Assembly: GCA_002364555.1 (NCBI GenBank)
Contig: DEYM01000083.1
Coordinates: forward strand, 1-5,841
DNA from: Phycisphaerales bacterium UBA3158
GTDB lineage: Bacteria; Planctomycetota; Phycisphaerae; Phycisphaerales; SM1A02
Reading direction: 5' to 3'
DNA length: 5,841 nt
A model generated the notes under the pieces. The model made no database searches. It was not told where the DNA came from and saw only the letters and a program-made list of their open reading frames with translations. Shown here piece by piece: positions 1-5,841 of this stretch. The first letter of the stretch is position 1; every line of letters begins with the position of its first letter. The translations under genes were made by a program, and so were the position numbers.

Positions 1-2529
1 GGCATCAACTCCGGGAACGCCGCGTCGCTCGTCACGTTCTGGAATTACCAGGACTCCGCCACAGATCCACTGGACTGCCCGGGCAACAGCGTGGACAGTG
101 GCCCTCTGGATCAATTCCTGAGTGGTTCGCAGTTCCTGGCGTCGTATGCCCCATCCGATTTCACCATCGTCAAACTCAACGAATCCCCACCCCAGGAATG
201 GGAAGTCTCCTTCTGCGGCTGGAGTGCGGAGGATGTCATCAGCGACTATTCAGTCGCCATCCATCACCCCAGCACCGACTACAAGCGATGGTCCATCGAC
301 TATGAACCATCCGAGATCTACGGCTACAACGAGCCGGGCACCACGCACCTTCGAATTCTCGACTGGGACCTGGGCACCACGGAACCTGGTTCATCCGGTT
401 CCCCTCTGTTCGACCAGAACTTCCGGGTCATCGGCCAGCTTCACGGCGGTTTCGCCGCCTGCGGCAACGATCTTGAAGACTGGTATGGCCGCATCGCGGT
501 CTCGTGGGACAACGGCCTGCAGCCCCATCTGGACCCGGACAACACGGGCAATCGCCTCTGCGACACGCTTTCGGGAGCAGGACTCTCGGTGACACCAGCA
601 GGAACCGTCGTGCACCTCTGTGAATCAGGCTGCTCCAACCCAAGCCCGAGCCAGACCGTCTACACGATCACCAACAATTCCCCTGAACCCATTGACTGGT
701 TCGCCGTGGTCTATGGTGACACCGTGCCGATCGGCGTTCCCTTTGGCACTGTACAGCAGCCAAATTCCGGCACACTTCAGGCTGGCGAATCGACCGATAT
801 CGTCTTTGCCGTCGATATCTCGCTGGGCCTTGCTGACGGCACCTATGCCGCCAGTGTCAGGATCACCGATGAGACCAACGGTGTCGACATCAGTCGTGAA
901 CACATCCTCGAGATCGGAACCACTCTGGCTTCCGTCACTCCGGAATTCGGATTGACCGCCGGTGGACCTGTCGGCGGACCCTTCTCCGCTACCCAGGAGT
1001 ACACCATCACGAGCCAACGACCCACGGCGACGACCATCATGGTCGGTTCCAGCGATGCCTGGATCGAGATCGACACCACTGAGGTCAACCTCTCTGGCAT
1101 CGGAGACACGGCCACTGTGACCGTCGGCTACTCGAGCAGCTCCTCGGATCTAACCGCAGGCATCTACAACGGTGCCGTGACCTTCACGAACATGACCGAT
1201 CCCGAGATGCCGACCATCTCTCGTGACGTCATGCTCGATGTCGGCAGATACACCTATGTCTCAACGGACACGCCGCTGAGCATCGAGGACAACAGTGAAT
1301 TCACGAGCACCATCAACGTTCCCGATGCCTACTGCATCGGCGACATCGATGTCGTCATGGATATCACCCACACCTTCATAGGCGACCTGGAGGTCGTTCT
1401 CACATCACCATCGGGAACAAGCGTCTTCCTGCACAATGGCTCCGGCGGAAGCAGCTCCGACATCTTCACCACCTACGACGATGATGGCAATGGAACACTT
1501 CCTGATGGCCCCGGTGAACTCAACGACTACTACACCGAGGCAAGCCCCGGCAACTGGGCACTTCTTGTCAGGGATAATGCCGGCGGCGATGTCGGAACGC
1601 TCAACGGATGGTCGCTCAAGGTCGCTTCAACAGGCGATTCATGTCCTCCAAGCTGCCAGGATGTCGCCACATCGACGGATGCCGACGCGGCTGTCGAAGT
1701 ACAGCTCGTAGGCGCTTCGGTCGAGGGCAATCCGCTCGACTACATCATCACCTCGCTTCCAAACGACGGAACCCTCAGTGATCCCAACGGCGGCTCCATC
1801 ACGCCTCCGTATACACTTGCCAGCGGTGGAAGCCGTGTTGTCTACACCCCTGACGCCGGCTTCATCGGGTCGAACATGTTCACCTACAGAGTCAACGATG
1901 GCGCTCAGTCCGAAGAGGCCATGGTCACCATCAACGTGGGCCAGCTGCCCAACCCCGACAACTGCAGCGATGCGACCCTGGTCGGCAACGGCAGCTACGA
2001 CTTCGACACGACCGATGCGACCACGGATGGGCCATCACATGGCGAATGCGAGTTCGATGGCCAGACCTACTTCGACATCTGGTACGAATATGTCGCCTGT
2101 GACGACGGGTCGCTGACGGTCAGCACCTGCGGCACTGCGGACTACGACACGGATCTCGTCGTCTACTCCAACACCGACTGCAACGACCTCCAGCTGCTGG
2201 GTTGCAACGACGATGGAGACGGCTGCGAGAACTACTCGTCGCTGATCTCCGTTCCCGTGACTCGCGATCAGACGTATCTGATCCGTGTCGGTGGCTGGGA
2301 TGACAGCAGTTTCGGCACCGGAACCATTCTCATCGACGGGCCACAGACGGGCTGCGACGAGGAACCAGAATGCCCGGCCGACCTCGATGGCGACGGCACA
2401 ATCGGCGTGAACGATGTCCTCCAGCTGATTAGCAGCTGGGGCACACCAGATGGAGACGTCACTGGAGACGGCACTACGGATGTCGCGGACATCCTGGCGA
2501 TCCTCGATGCCTATGGCGAGGACTGCTGA
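1..2529 (+). CDS. Multidomain secreted lysyl-endopeptidase-like serine protease with C-terminal dockerin (5' partial)
   Basis: The frame is open from base 1 to the TGA at 2527-2529, giving 842 visible codons. The GTG at codon 31 lies inside the protease domain, so the true start is upstream. Codons 1-190 resemble Achromobacter-type lysyl endopeptidase (chymotrypsin fold): FWNYQ, YAPSDFTIVKLN with the catalytic Asp at codon 53, AIHHP, GTTEPGSSGSPLF with the nucleophile Ser at codon 132, GQLHGG, and DWYGR, whose Asp at codon 160 aligns by eye with the residue that sets Lys specificity in that enzyme. The catalytic His should lie just left of the window. Next come two Ig-like modules (about 196-306 and 309-416), a P/proprotein-convertase domain (417-543, with THTFIGDLEV and GTLNGWSL), a cadherin/Ig-like module (548-648, with YTPDAGFIGSNMFTYRVNDG), a Cys-rich PPC-like module (650-780), and a dockerin-like pair of Ca-binding loops (791-842). 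It is probably an extracellular protein-degrading enzyme. The protease assignment is firm; cleavage after Lys is inferred. Confidence 0.9.
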   Translation, partial: GINSGNAASLVTFWNYQDSATDPLDCPGNSVDSGPLDQFLSGSQFLASYAPSDFTIVKLNESPPQEWEVSFCGWSAEDVISDYSVAIHHPSTDYKRWSIDYEPSEIYGYNEPGTTHLRILDWDLGTTEPGSSGSPLFDQNFRVIGQLHGGFAACGNDLEDWYGRIAVSWDNGLQPHLDPDNTGNRLCDTLSGAGLSVTPAGTVVHLCESGCSNPSPSQTVYTITNNSPEPIDWFAVVYGDTVPIGVPFGTVQQPNSGTLQAGESTDIVFAVDISLGLADGTYAASVRITDETNGVDISREHILEIGTTLASVTPEFGLTAGGPVGGPFSATQEYTITSQRPTATTIMVGSSDAWIEIDTTEVNLSGIGDTATVTVGYSSSSSDLTAGIYNGAVTFTNMTDPEMPTISRDVMLDVGRYTYVSTDTPLSIEDNSEFTSTINVPDAYCIGDIDVVMDITHTFIGDLEVVLTSPSGTSVFLHNGSGGSSSDIFTTYDDDGNGTLPDGPGELNDYYTEASPGNWALLVRDNAGGDVGTLNGWSLKVASTGDSCPPSCQDVATSTDADAAVEVQLVGASVEGNPLDYIITSLPNDGTLSDPNGGSITPPYTLASGGSRVVYTPDAGFIGSNMFTYRVNDGAQSEEAMVTINVGQLPNPDNCSDATLVGNGSYDFDTTDATTDGPSHGECEFDGQTYFDIWYEYVACDDGSLTVSTCGTADYDTDLVVYSNTDCNDLQLLGCNDDGDGCENYSSLISVPVTRDQTYLIRVGGWDDSSFGTGTILIDGPQTGCDEEPECPADLDGDGTIGVNDVLQLISSWGTPDGDVTGDGTTDVADILAILDAYGEDC

Positions 2530-2558
2530 TCGTCCCGATCGATCGCTTGCTCATTCAA

Positions 2559-2587
2559 GGGCTCCGGCACATGCCGGGGCCCTTTTT
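2559..2587 (+). terminator. Intrinsic terminator of the protease gene
   Basis: The arms GGGCTCCGGC (2559-2568) and GCCGGGGCCC (2573-2582) form a 10-bp stem with one T-G wobble and an ACAT loop. TTTTT follows at 2583-2587. It sits 29 bases after the protease stop codon, so the downstream transporter gene probably has its own promoter. Confidence 0.9.
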
Positions 2588-2607
2588 CATGCGCACATGC
2601 TGATACC

Positions 2608-2688
2608 ATGAGCGATTCCCCGAAACACAAGGCAGCGCATGGCGTTCAGACGACGCTTGCATCGCCCGTGCTTCGTATCAATCCATGA
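2608..2688 (+). other. Possible 26-codon upstream ORF overlapping the transporter start
   Basis: An ATG at 2608 opens 26 codons (MSDSPKHKAAHGVQ at the N-terminus) ending in the TGA at 2686-2688. This TGA overlaps the transporter ATG at 2685 in an ATGA arrangement, the geometry used in translational coupling. The transporter start has no purine-rich ribosome site in front of it, which makes coupling more attractive. However, the small ORF has no clear ribosome site either, and an ORF of this length arises readily by chance. I recognise no peptide family. The rest of the 2588-2684 gap shows no convincing promoter. Confidence 0.2.
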
Positions 2689-4028
2689 ACAAGCGAAGGC
2701 ACGACAACCAGGCGTCATTGAACCAGTCAACGGTATTCCATGACTGGTGGCCGCTGGCTGCCAGCTGGGGACTGATGGGCCTTGAAATGCCATGCATCAG
2801 TGTCGTGGTCGGAAACCTGCCGAATCCAGAGACCATGCTGGCGGCATTTGGTGGGATCGCCTTTCCGCTAGGACTGCTCGTCGAGGCCCCGATCATCATG
2901 ATGCTGGCGGCTTCGACGGCACTGAGCCGCGATTCCGATTCATTCAGACGACTCCAGAGATTCATGACATGCCTCGCGGTTCTACTGACCGTACTTCATG
3001 CACTGCTGGCCTTCACTCCCTTGTGGGAATGGGTCGTCGTTCCGGCTCTGGACATACCCGACATGGTCCAATCACCCGCCAGAGAAAGCTTCGCATGGCT
3101 GCTCCCCTGGACATGGGCCATCGCGGATAGACGATTCAGGCAAGGTCTCCTGATCCAATTCGGCATGAAGCAGGTGATCGTCTTCGGCACCGGTATTCGA
3201 CTCATCGCAACCATCGGAACATTGCTGATTCTGGCCGCCAACGAGGTCCCGGGCGCCACACTGGCTTCAGCATCACTGTCGGTGGGCGTCATCGTCGAAG
3301 CGGTCTATGTTCGTTTTCGAAGCCGATCGGTGGTGGACGGACCGCTGCGATCGTCACCACCGGCCGAAAGACCACTCGTGCTCCGCAGACTTCTCAAGTT
3401 CTACATCCCCCTCGCGCTGACCCCCATCCTCATCCTGGCCGCCCAACCCATTGGCGCCGCAGGCATGACTCGAATGCCCAATCCACTCGAATCGCTGGCC
3501 GTATGGGCTCCACTTGGTGGACTGATCTTCCTCCTTCGTAGTTCAGGTATCGCCTACAACGAGGTCTGCATACGGCTCGGTGATCTCAAGGATTCCTATC
3601 TCCAACTGAAACGATTCGCCTGGATTACTGGCGGGCTCTTCGCGGCACTGCTTGCCCTTCTGGCAGCAAGTCCACTGGCTCATTTCTGGCTTGAGCAGGT
3701 GGTTGGCCTCGATGCGGAACTCGCATCTCTGGGCACCAGAGCCATCTGGCTTGCCGTCCCCATTCCGCTTCTGACCTTCCTCCAATCGCTTTATCAGGGC
3801 CTCCTGGTGAATGCCCATCAGACAAGACCCATCACTGAAGCCGTCTGCTGTTATCTGGGCATAACGGTGGCTGGAATGGTCGCGGGAGTCGTTTTTGGAT
3901 CTGTTACAGGGCTTTATGTGGCTCTTTTGACATATACGGCCGCAAATCTGGCACAAACAGTCTGGTTGTACATACGATCAAAGCATCTAATGAGACCCCC
4001 CCCTCAGATCAATGAACGTGAACATTGA
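2685..4028 (+). CDS. ANKH-like / MATE-superfamily polytopic membrane transporter
   Basis: This 447-residue protein is strongly hydrophobic, with about 10-12 membrane segments, for example near residues 21-42, 52-80, 93-120, 163-185, 190-210, 238-262, 270-290, 312-330, 351-375 and 383-430. There is no cleavable signal peptide. Two halves repeat the same plan: FHDWWPLAAS (18-27) against LKFYIPLALT (237-246), LPNPE against MPNPLE, SFRRLQRF against SYLQLKRF, and FRQGLLIQFG (151-160) against YQGLLVNAHQ (370-379). Such duplication is characteristic of the MOP/MATE exporter fold. The order of motifs recalls the ANKH family, whose vertebrate member drives release of ATP, citrate or pyrophosphate. The substrate here is unknown, and a lipid-linked sugar flippase is the main alternative. 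ATG 2685 is the first ATG in frame and precedes the first membrane segment, but it lacks a Shine-Dalgarno sequence. The last 130 bases are AT-richer (28 of 60 G+C at 3901-3960) than the middle (36 of 60 at 3361-3420), and contain a C8 run at 3996-4003. Confidence 0.8.
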   Translation: MNKRRHDNQASLNQSTVFHDWWPLAASWGLMGLEMPCISVVVGNLPNPETMLAAFGGIAFPLGLLVEAPIIMMLAASTALSRDSDSFRRLQRFMTCLAVLLTVLHALLAFTPLWEWVVVPALDIPDMVQSPARESFAWLLPWTWAIADRRFRQGLLIQFGMKQVIVFGTGIRLIATIGTLLILAANEVPGATLASASLSVGVIVEAVYVRFRSRSVVDGPLRSSPPAERPLVLRRLLKFYIPLALTPILILAAQPIGAAGMTRMPNPLESLAVWAPLGGLIFLLRSSGIAYNEVCIRLGDLKDSYLQLKRFAWITGGLFAALLALLAASPLAHFWLEQVVGLDAELASLGTRAIWLAVPIPLLTFLQSLYQGLLVNAHQTRPITEAVCCYLGITVAGMVAGVVFGSVTGLYVALLTYTAANLAQTVWLYIRSKHLMRPPPQINEREH

Positions 4029-4143
4029 GCCTCATTTCATGTAGAACCTTGTTTTTGATCCCTTCCATGCATGAAACCGGGGTTAGACTAAAAGACCGTT
4101 GTACTCAGATACAAAGACTAATCGTTAAGAGAGAGCTTGAAGT
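4029..4143 (+). promoter_or_regulatory. Leader of the dockerin-tailed secreted protein gene
   Basis: This 115-base gap is AT-richer than the flanking genes. I see no convincing terminator for the transporter gene, so read-through into the next gene is possible. A purine-rich AAGAGAGAG at 4127-4135 lies 8 bases before ATG 4144 and is the likely ribosome binding site. TAGACT at 4084-4089 matches four of six -10 bases but has no good -35 partner (TTGATC at 4055 is 23 bases away), so the promoter is only tentative. The gap also holds a direct repeat AGACTAA at 4085-4091 and 4115-4121, an inverted repeat at 4099-4114, and the palindrome CATGCATG at 4066-4073. Confidence 0.35.
4099..4114. repeat. 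Inverted repeat TTGTA-N6-TACAA in the leader
   Basis: Perfect 5-bp arms, TTGTA (4099-4103) and TACAA (4110-4114), are separated by CTCAGA. The 16-base element is operator-sized and lies 30-45 bases before ATG 4144, between the two AGACTAA copies. It could bind a dimeric regulator or form a weak hairpin, and with arms this short chance cannot be excluded. Confidence 0.3.
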
Positions 4144-5550
4144 ATGAACATTAAACACGCATGGCTTGCCCCACTAGCCGGCTCAGCTGTATTGCTGAGC
4201 GTCTCCCTTTCATATGGCGGTGAAGACTACTGCGATGTGATCGGACCCGACATCATCACCTACAAGGTCGCTGATGCATTCGGCAGCTGGGATCTCGAAT
4301 ACTACGGAAACGATGATGGCATCAACGGCTTTGCCTTCGGTACCACTTCCGGAAACCCAGGCGATGCAGAAGCCGAGTGGGCTCGAAGTGGCGATGGGAC
4401 CAAGTCGCCAGTCATCGCCCAGAACATCTATCGAATCAAGGACAATCGATTCGAACAGATCGGACTGAGCTGGCTCAAGCACTCCTTCTGTGCCGTCAGT
4501 GAAACCATGTGCGACTGCCAGAGCACCAGTTGTGACACGCTTGGAATCGGATGTGCGGATACCTACTGGGCCGACCTCAACGCGGATGCCGAAGCACCGC
4601 GATCGGAAATCAATCCCACTACTGGTGATTTCGTCTACCCGTTCTTCCAGAGCCCTTGCGGATCCTTCTCCATGAGGGGCAAGCTGCAGATCAAGAATGA
4701 AGACAACGACCCATCACTCAACCCGGGTGGGGCCTACATTCTCGAAGGCCAGTATGTCGCCGCCAACACCGATGAGCAGTTTGCCGCAGGTGACGAATAC
4801 GATTTCGGCCTTCAATACAACAACGTCAGCTATCGCTATGTGAAGTTCAGCTCGCCTACAGCGAGCCAACCAATCGGATCGACAGTCGTCATGACACCCG
4901 CCATTCAGGCGTGGGCCGACGCCTCTGGTGCAACGATCACTGAAGTCTGGACACCCGAGGCCGATGACGATCTTGGGCTGATGCATGTCGGCTTCCTGGT
5001 GACAGACAATGGCGATGGCACATGGCACTATGAATATGCCGTGCACAACCAGAACTCCCATCGAGCCGGACGCCTCTTCAGCGTGCCGGTACCAAGTTCC
5101 GCCACGATCACGAACGTCGATTTCCATTCCCCGTTCTATCACTCATGCGAGCTGGTACAGAATGGTGACTGGGAGTATGAAATAGCCGATGGCGCCATCA
5201 CCTGGAGCACTGACAGGGAAGAAGACAACGAGTGGGCCAACGCGCTCATCTGGTCATCCGTCTACAACTTCAGATTCGATGCGAATGTGGGCCCAGGCGA
5301 AGTCGCCGCCCAGATCGGCTTCTGGAGAATGGGTGACGCCGATGATCCGGATGCCGTGGAAGTACTCATCAGTGGCCCTGAAGCCAACGATTGCCCAGCA
5401 GACCTCGATGGCGACGGCACCGTTGCCGTCAACGATATTCTTGTTCTGATCGGAGCCTGGCAGACGCCTGCAGGCGACATCGATGGTGATGGCACCACCG
5501 GCGTCAACGACATCCTGATCCTATTGGACCAGTTCGGCAACGACTGCTGA
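4144..5550 (+). CDS. Planctomycete-type secreted protein of unknown function with C-terminal dockerin-like domain
   Basis: The protein has 468 residues. The N-terminus is a Sec-type signal peptide: Lys4/His5, a hydrophobic core at about 7-22, and likely cleavage near SLSYG-GED (residues 23-26). Start ATG 4144 is supported by this peptide and by AAGAGAGAG 8 bases upstream. The body (27-415) recalls a family I associate with planctomycete genomes: PVIAQNIYRIKDNRFEQIG (89-107), SWLKHSFC (109-116), a Cys cluster (116, 123, 125, 130, 137), PRSEINPTTGDF (152-163), EGQYVA (201-206), HYEYAVHNQNSHRAG (295-309), and ANALIWSSVYNFRFDAN (365-381). No catalytic motif is evident and no function can be given. 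Residues 417-468 form a dockerin-like tail with two Ca-binding loops, DLDGDGTVAVND and DIDGDGTTGVND, both with Asp at positions 1, 3, 5 and 12, bounded by Cys417 and the terminal Cys468. The tail is 35 of 52 identical, ungapped, to that of the upstream protease. Export is likely; surface attachment is inferred. Confidence 0.9.
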   Translation: MNIKHAWLAPLAGSAVLLSVSLSYGGEDYCDVIGPDIITYKVADAFGSWDLEYYGNDDGINGFAFGTTSGNPGDAEAEWARSGDGTKSPVIAQNIYRIKDNRFEQIGLSWLKHSFCAVSETMCDCQSTSCDTLGIGCADTYWADLNADAEAPRSEINPTTGDFVYPFFQSPCGSFSMRGKLQIKNEDNDPSLNPGGAYILEGQYVAANTDEQFAAGDEYDFGLQYNNVSYRYVKFSSPTASQPIGSTVVMTPAIQAWADASGATITEVWTPEADDDLGLMHVGFLVTDNGDGTWHYEYAVHNQNSHRAGRLFSVPVPSSATITNVDFHSPFYHSCELVQNGDWEYEIADGAITWSTDREEDNEWANALIWSSVYNFRFDANVGPGEVAAQIGFWRMGDADDPDAVEVLISGPEANDCPADLDGDGTVAVNDILVLIGAWQTPAGDIDGDGTTGVNDILILLDQFGNDC

Positions 5551-5578
5551 TACATCCGAACAAGATCACATGAAACAC

Positions 5579-5614
5579 CGGGACGCGGCCTCAGGCCGCG
5601 TCCCGCTTGTTTTT
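5579..5614 (+). terminator. Intrinsic terminator of the secreted protein gene
   Basis: A perfect 12-bp stem, CGGGACGCGGCC (5579-5590) with GGCCGCGTCCCG (5594-5605), closes a TCA loop. It is followed by CTTG and a T5 run at 5610-5614. It begins 29 bases after the stop codon, and transcription should end here. Confidence 0.93.
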
Positions 5615-5627
5615 ATTGGCAAAAGGT

Positions 5628-5655
5628 TTGTTCGCTGATTTAATCTTTTTATAGA
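5628..5655 (+). promoter_or_regulatory. Candidate sigma-70-type promoter
   Basis: TTGTTC (5628-5633) and TATAGA (5650-5655) are separated by 16 bases, matching three and four of six consensus positions. The site lies in the most AT-rich part of the window, just after a strong terminator and before the probable prepilin gene. Transcription would start near 5662, giving a leader of about 155 bases. Confidence 0.45.
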
Positions 5656-5666
5656 CAAATGGCAGT

Positions 5667-5682
5667 ATTCTCATAGGAGAAT
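5667..5682. repeat. Inverted repeat ATTCTC-ATAG-GAGAAT
   Basis: Perfect 6-bp arms (5667-5672 and 5677-5682) flank ATAG. The element sits roughly 5-20 bases after the predicted transcription start, a usual place for a repressor operator. As RNA it would place the AGGAG at 5675-5679 partly in a hairpin stem. The position is suggestive, but no regulator is visible. Confidence 0.4.
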
Positions 5683-5818
5683 CAATATCGAAGTAGAGTT
5701 GGATCGTCTGTATCCTCCGGCTGTTGTCAGCATTACGGTGGAGCATGAGAAAAGCGATCGTCAACAGGACAGAAATCTAATTCGTCTATCCGACACAACA
5801 GATGTACTGGAACAAGAT

Positions 5819-5841
5819 ATGAACAAGCACCGTGGATTCAC
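5819..5841 (+). CDS. Start of a probable prepilin-type N-terminal protein (3' partial)
   Basis: Only seven codons and two further bases are visible: MNKHRGF followed by AC, which must encode Thr. A short basic leader ending in Gly, then Phe-Thr, is the beginning of the class III (prepilin) signal, in which prepilin peptidase cuts after Gly and a hydrophobic helix starting FTLIEL follows. Many planctomycete pseudopilin-like proteins begin this way. A weak ribosome site, GGAA at 5809-5812, lies 6 bases before the ATG. The product would be inner-membrane or secretion-system associated. The call rests on very few residues, and the following bases decide it. Confidence 0.6.

Larger units (their letters stand above)
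5615..5818 (+). other. AT-rich leader before a probable prepilin-like gene
   Basis: This 204-base stretch has no convincing gene. G+C falls to 18 of 60 at 5641-5700. It contains a candidate promoter (5628-5655) and an inverted repeat (5667-5682). It also contains an AGGAG at 5675-5679 with no ATG, GTG or TTG at proper spacing, and two tiny ORFs: 5 codons from ATG 5659 and 11 codons from ATG 5745 (MRKAIVNRTEI). The frame of the downstream gene is open back to the TGA at 5636-5638, but the only in-frame starts before 5819 are weak (TTG 5699, CTG 5708, GTG 5738). It is best read as a long 5' leader. Confidence 0.5.

Noticed and set aside
625..1017. 130-codon ORF on the minus strand within the protease gene
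   Set aside because: It lies opposite well-supported domain-coding sequence, has no recognisable family and no ribosome site. It is a shadow of high-GC coding DNA.
2639..2743. 34-codon ORF from ATG 2639
   Set aside because: It runs into the transporter gene in another frame, lacks a ribosome site and resembles nothing known.
3543..3956. 137-codon ORF on the minus strand within the transporter gene
   Set aside because: It is antisense to conserved membrane segments with clear internal-repeat support. Its product has no coherent domain.
4035..4076. TTTCATG / CATGAAA 7-bp inverted repeat spaced by 28 bases, considered as a terminator or operator for the transporter gene
   Set aside because: The arms are AT-rich, the spacing is long and no T-run follows the second arm. 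It is likely chance.
4714..5142. 142-codon ORF on the minus strand within the secreted protein gene
   Set aside because: It is antisense to conserved family motifs and shows no start signal.
5745..5780. 11-codon ORF (MRKAIVNRTEI) preceded by GGTGGAG
   Set aside because: The purine stretch is one base from the ATG, too close for a normal ribosome site. There are no runs of a regulatory codon and no attenuator hairpin after it.
1..5841. Mobile elements, CRISPR arrays, tRNA or rRNA genes, phage genes
   Set aside because: No transposase, regular spacer repeats, cloverleaf or rRNA-like sequence was seen on either strand.

Overview
The window (about 5.8 kb) looks like chromosomal DNA from a marine planctomycete, most likely of the class Phycisphaerae. 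The reasons are family-level. Two large, acidic secreted proteins end in the same 52-residue dockerin-like tail starting CPADLDGDGT, a style typical of that group. The second of them belongs to a secreted family of unknown function that I associate with planctomycetes. A gene that starts at the right edge begins like the prepilin-type proteins abundant in these genomes. Coding GC is near 60% in the one line I counted. All recognisable genes are on the + strand. I see no RNA genes, CRISPR array or mobile element.

Layout. (1) 1-2529: the C-terminal 842 codons of a multidomain extracellular serine protease of the lysyl-endopeptidase type. The start and the catalytic His lie to the left of the window. 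It is followed by a strong intrinsic terminator (2559-2587). (2) 2685-4028: a 447-residue polytopic membrane protein of the MATE/MOP fold. By eye it resembles the ANKH (progressive ankylosis) branch, and it shows a clear internal duplication. Its start has no visible Shine-Dalgarno sequence but overlaps the stop of a tiny upstream ORF. (3) 4144-5550: a secreted protein with a signal peptide, a planctomycete-type conserved body of unknown function, and a C-terminal dockerin-like domain. It is followed by a near-ideal terminator (5579-5614). (4) 5615-5818: an AT-rich leader with a candidate promoter and a perfect inverted repeat. (5) 5819 to the end: the first codons of a probable prepilin-like protein.

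How the genes fit together. The terminators and leaders suggest mostly separate transcription units rather than one operon. The common theme is the cell surface: two exported proteins with matching C-terminal tails flank a membrane transporter, and a prepilin-like gene follows. A shared fate for the tailed proteins, such as docking or surface retention, is inference only. No cohesin or sorting enzyme is visible here.

Nothing in the window amounts to a demonstrably new system. The items most worth a second look are the bacterial ANKH-like transporter, the protease architecture, the matching Cys-bounded tails and the two leader regions.
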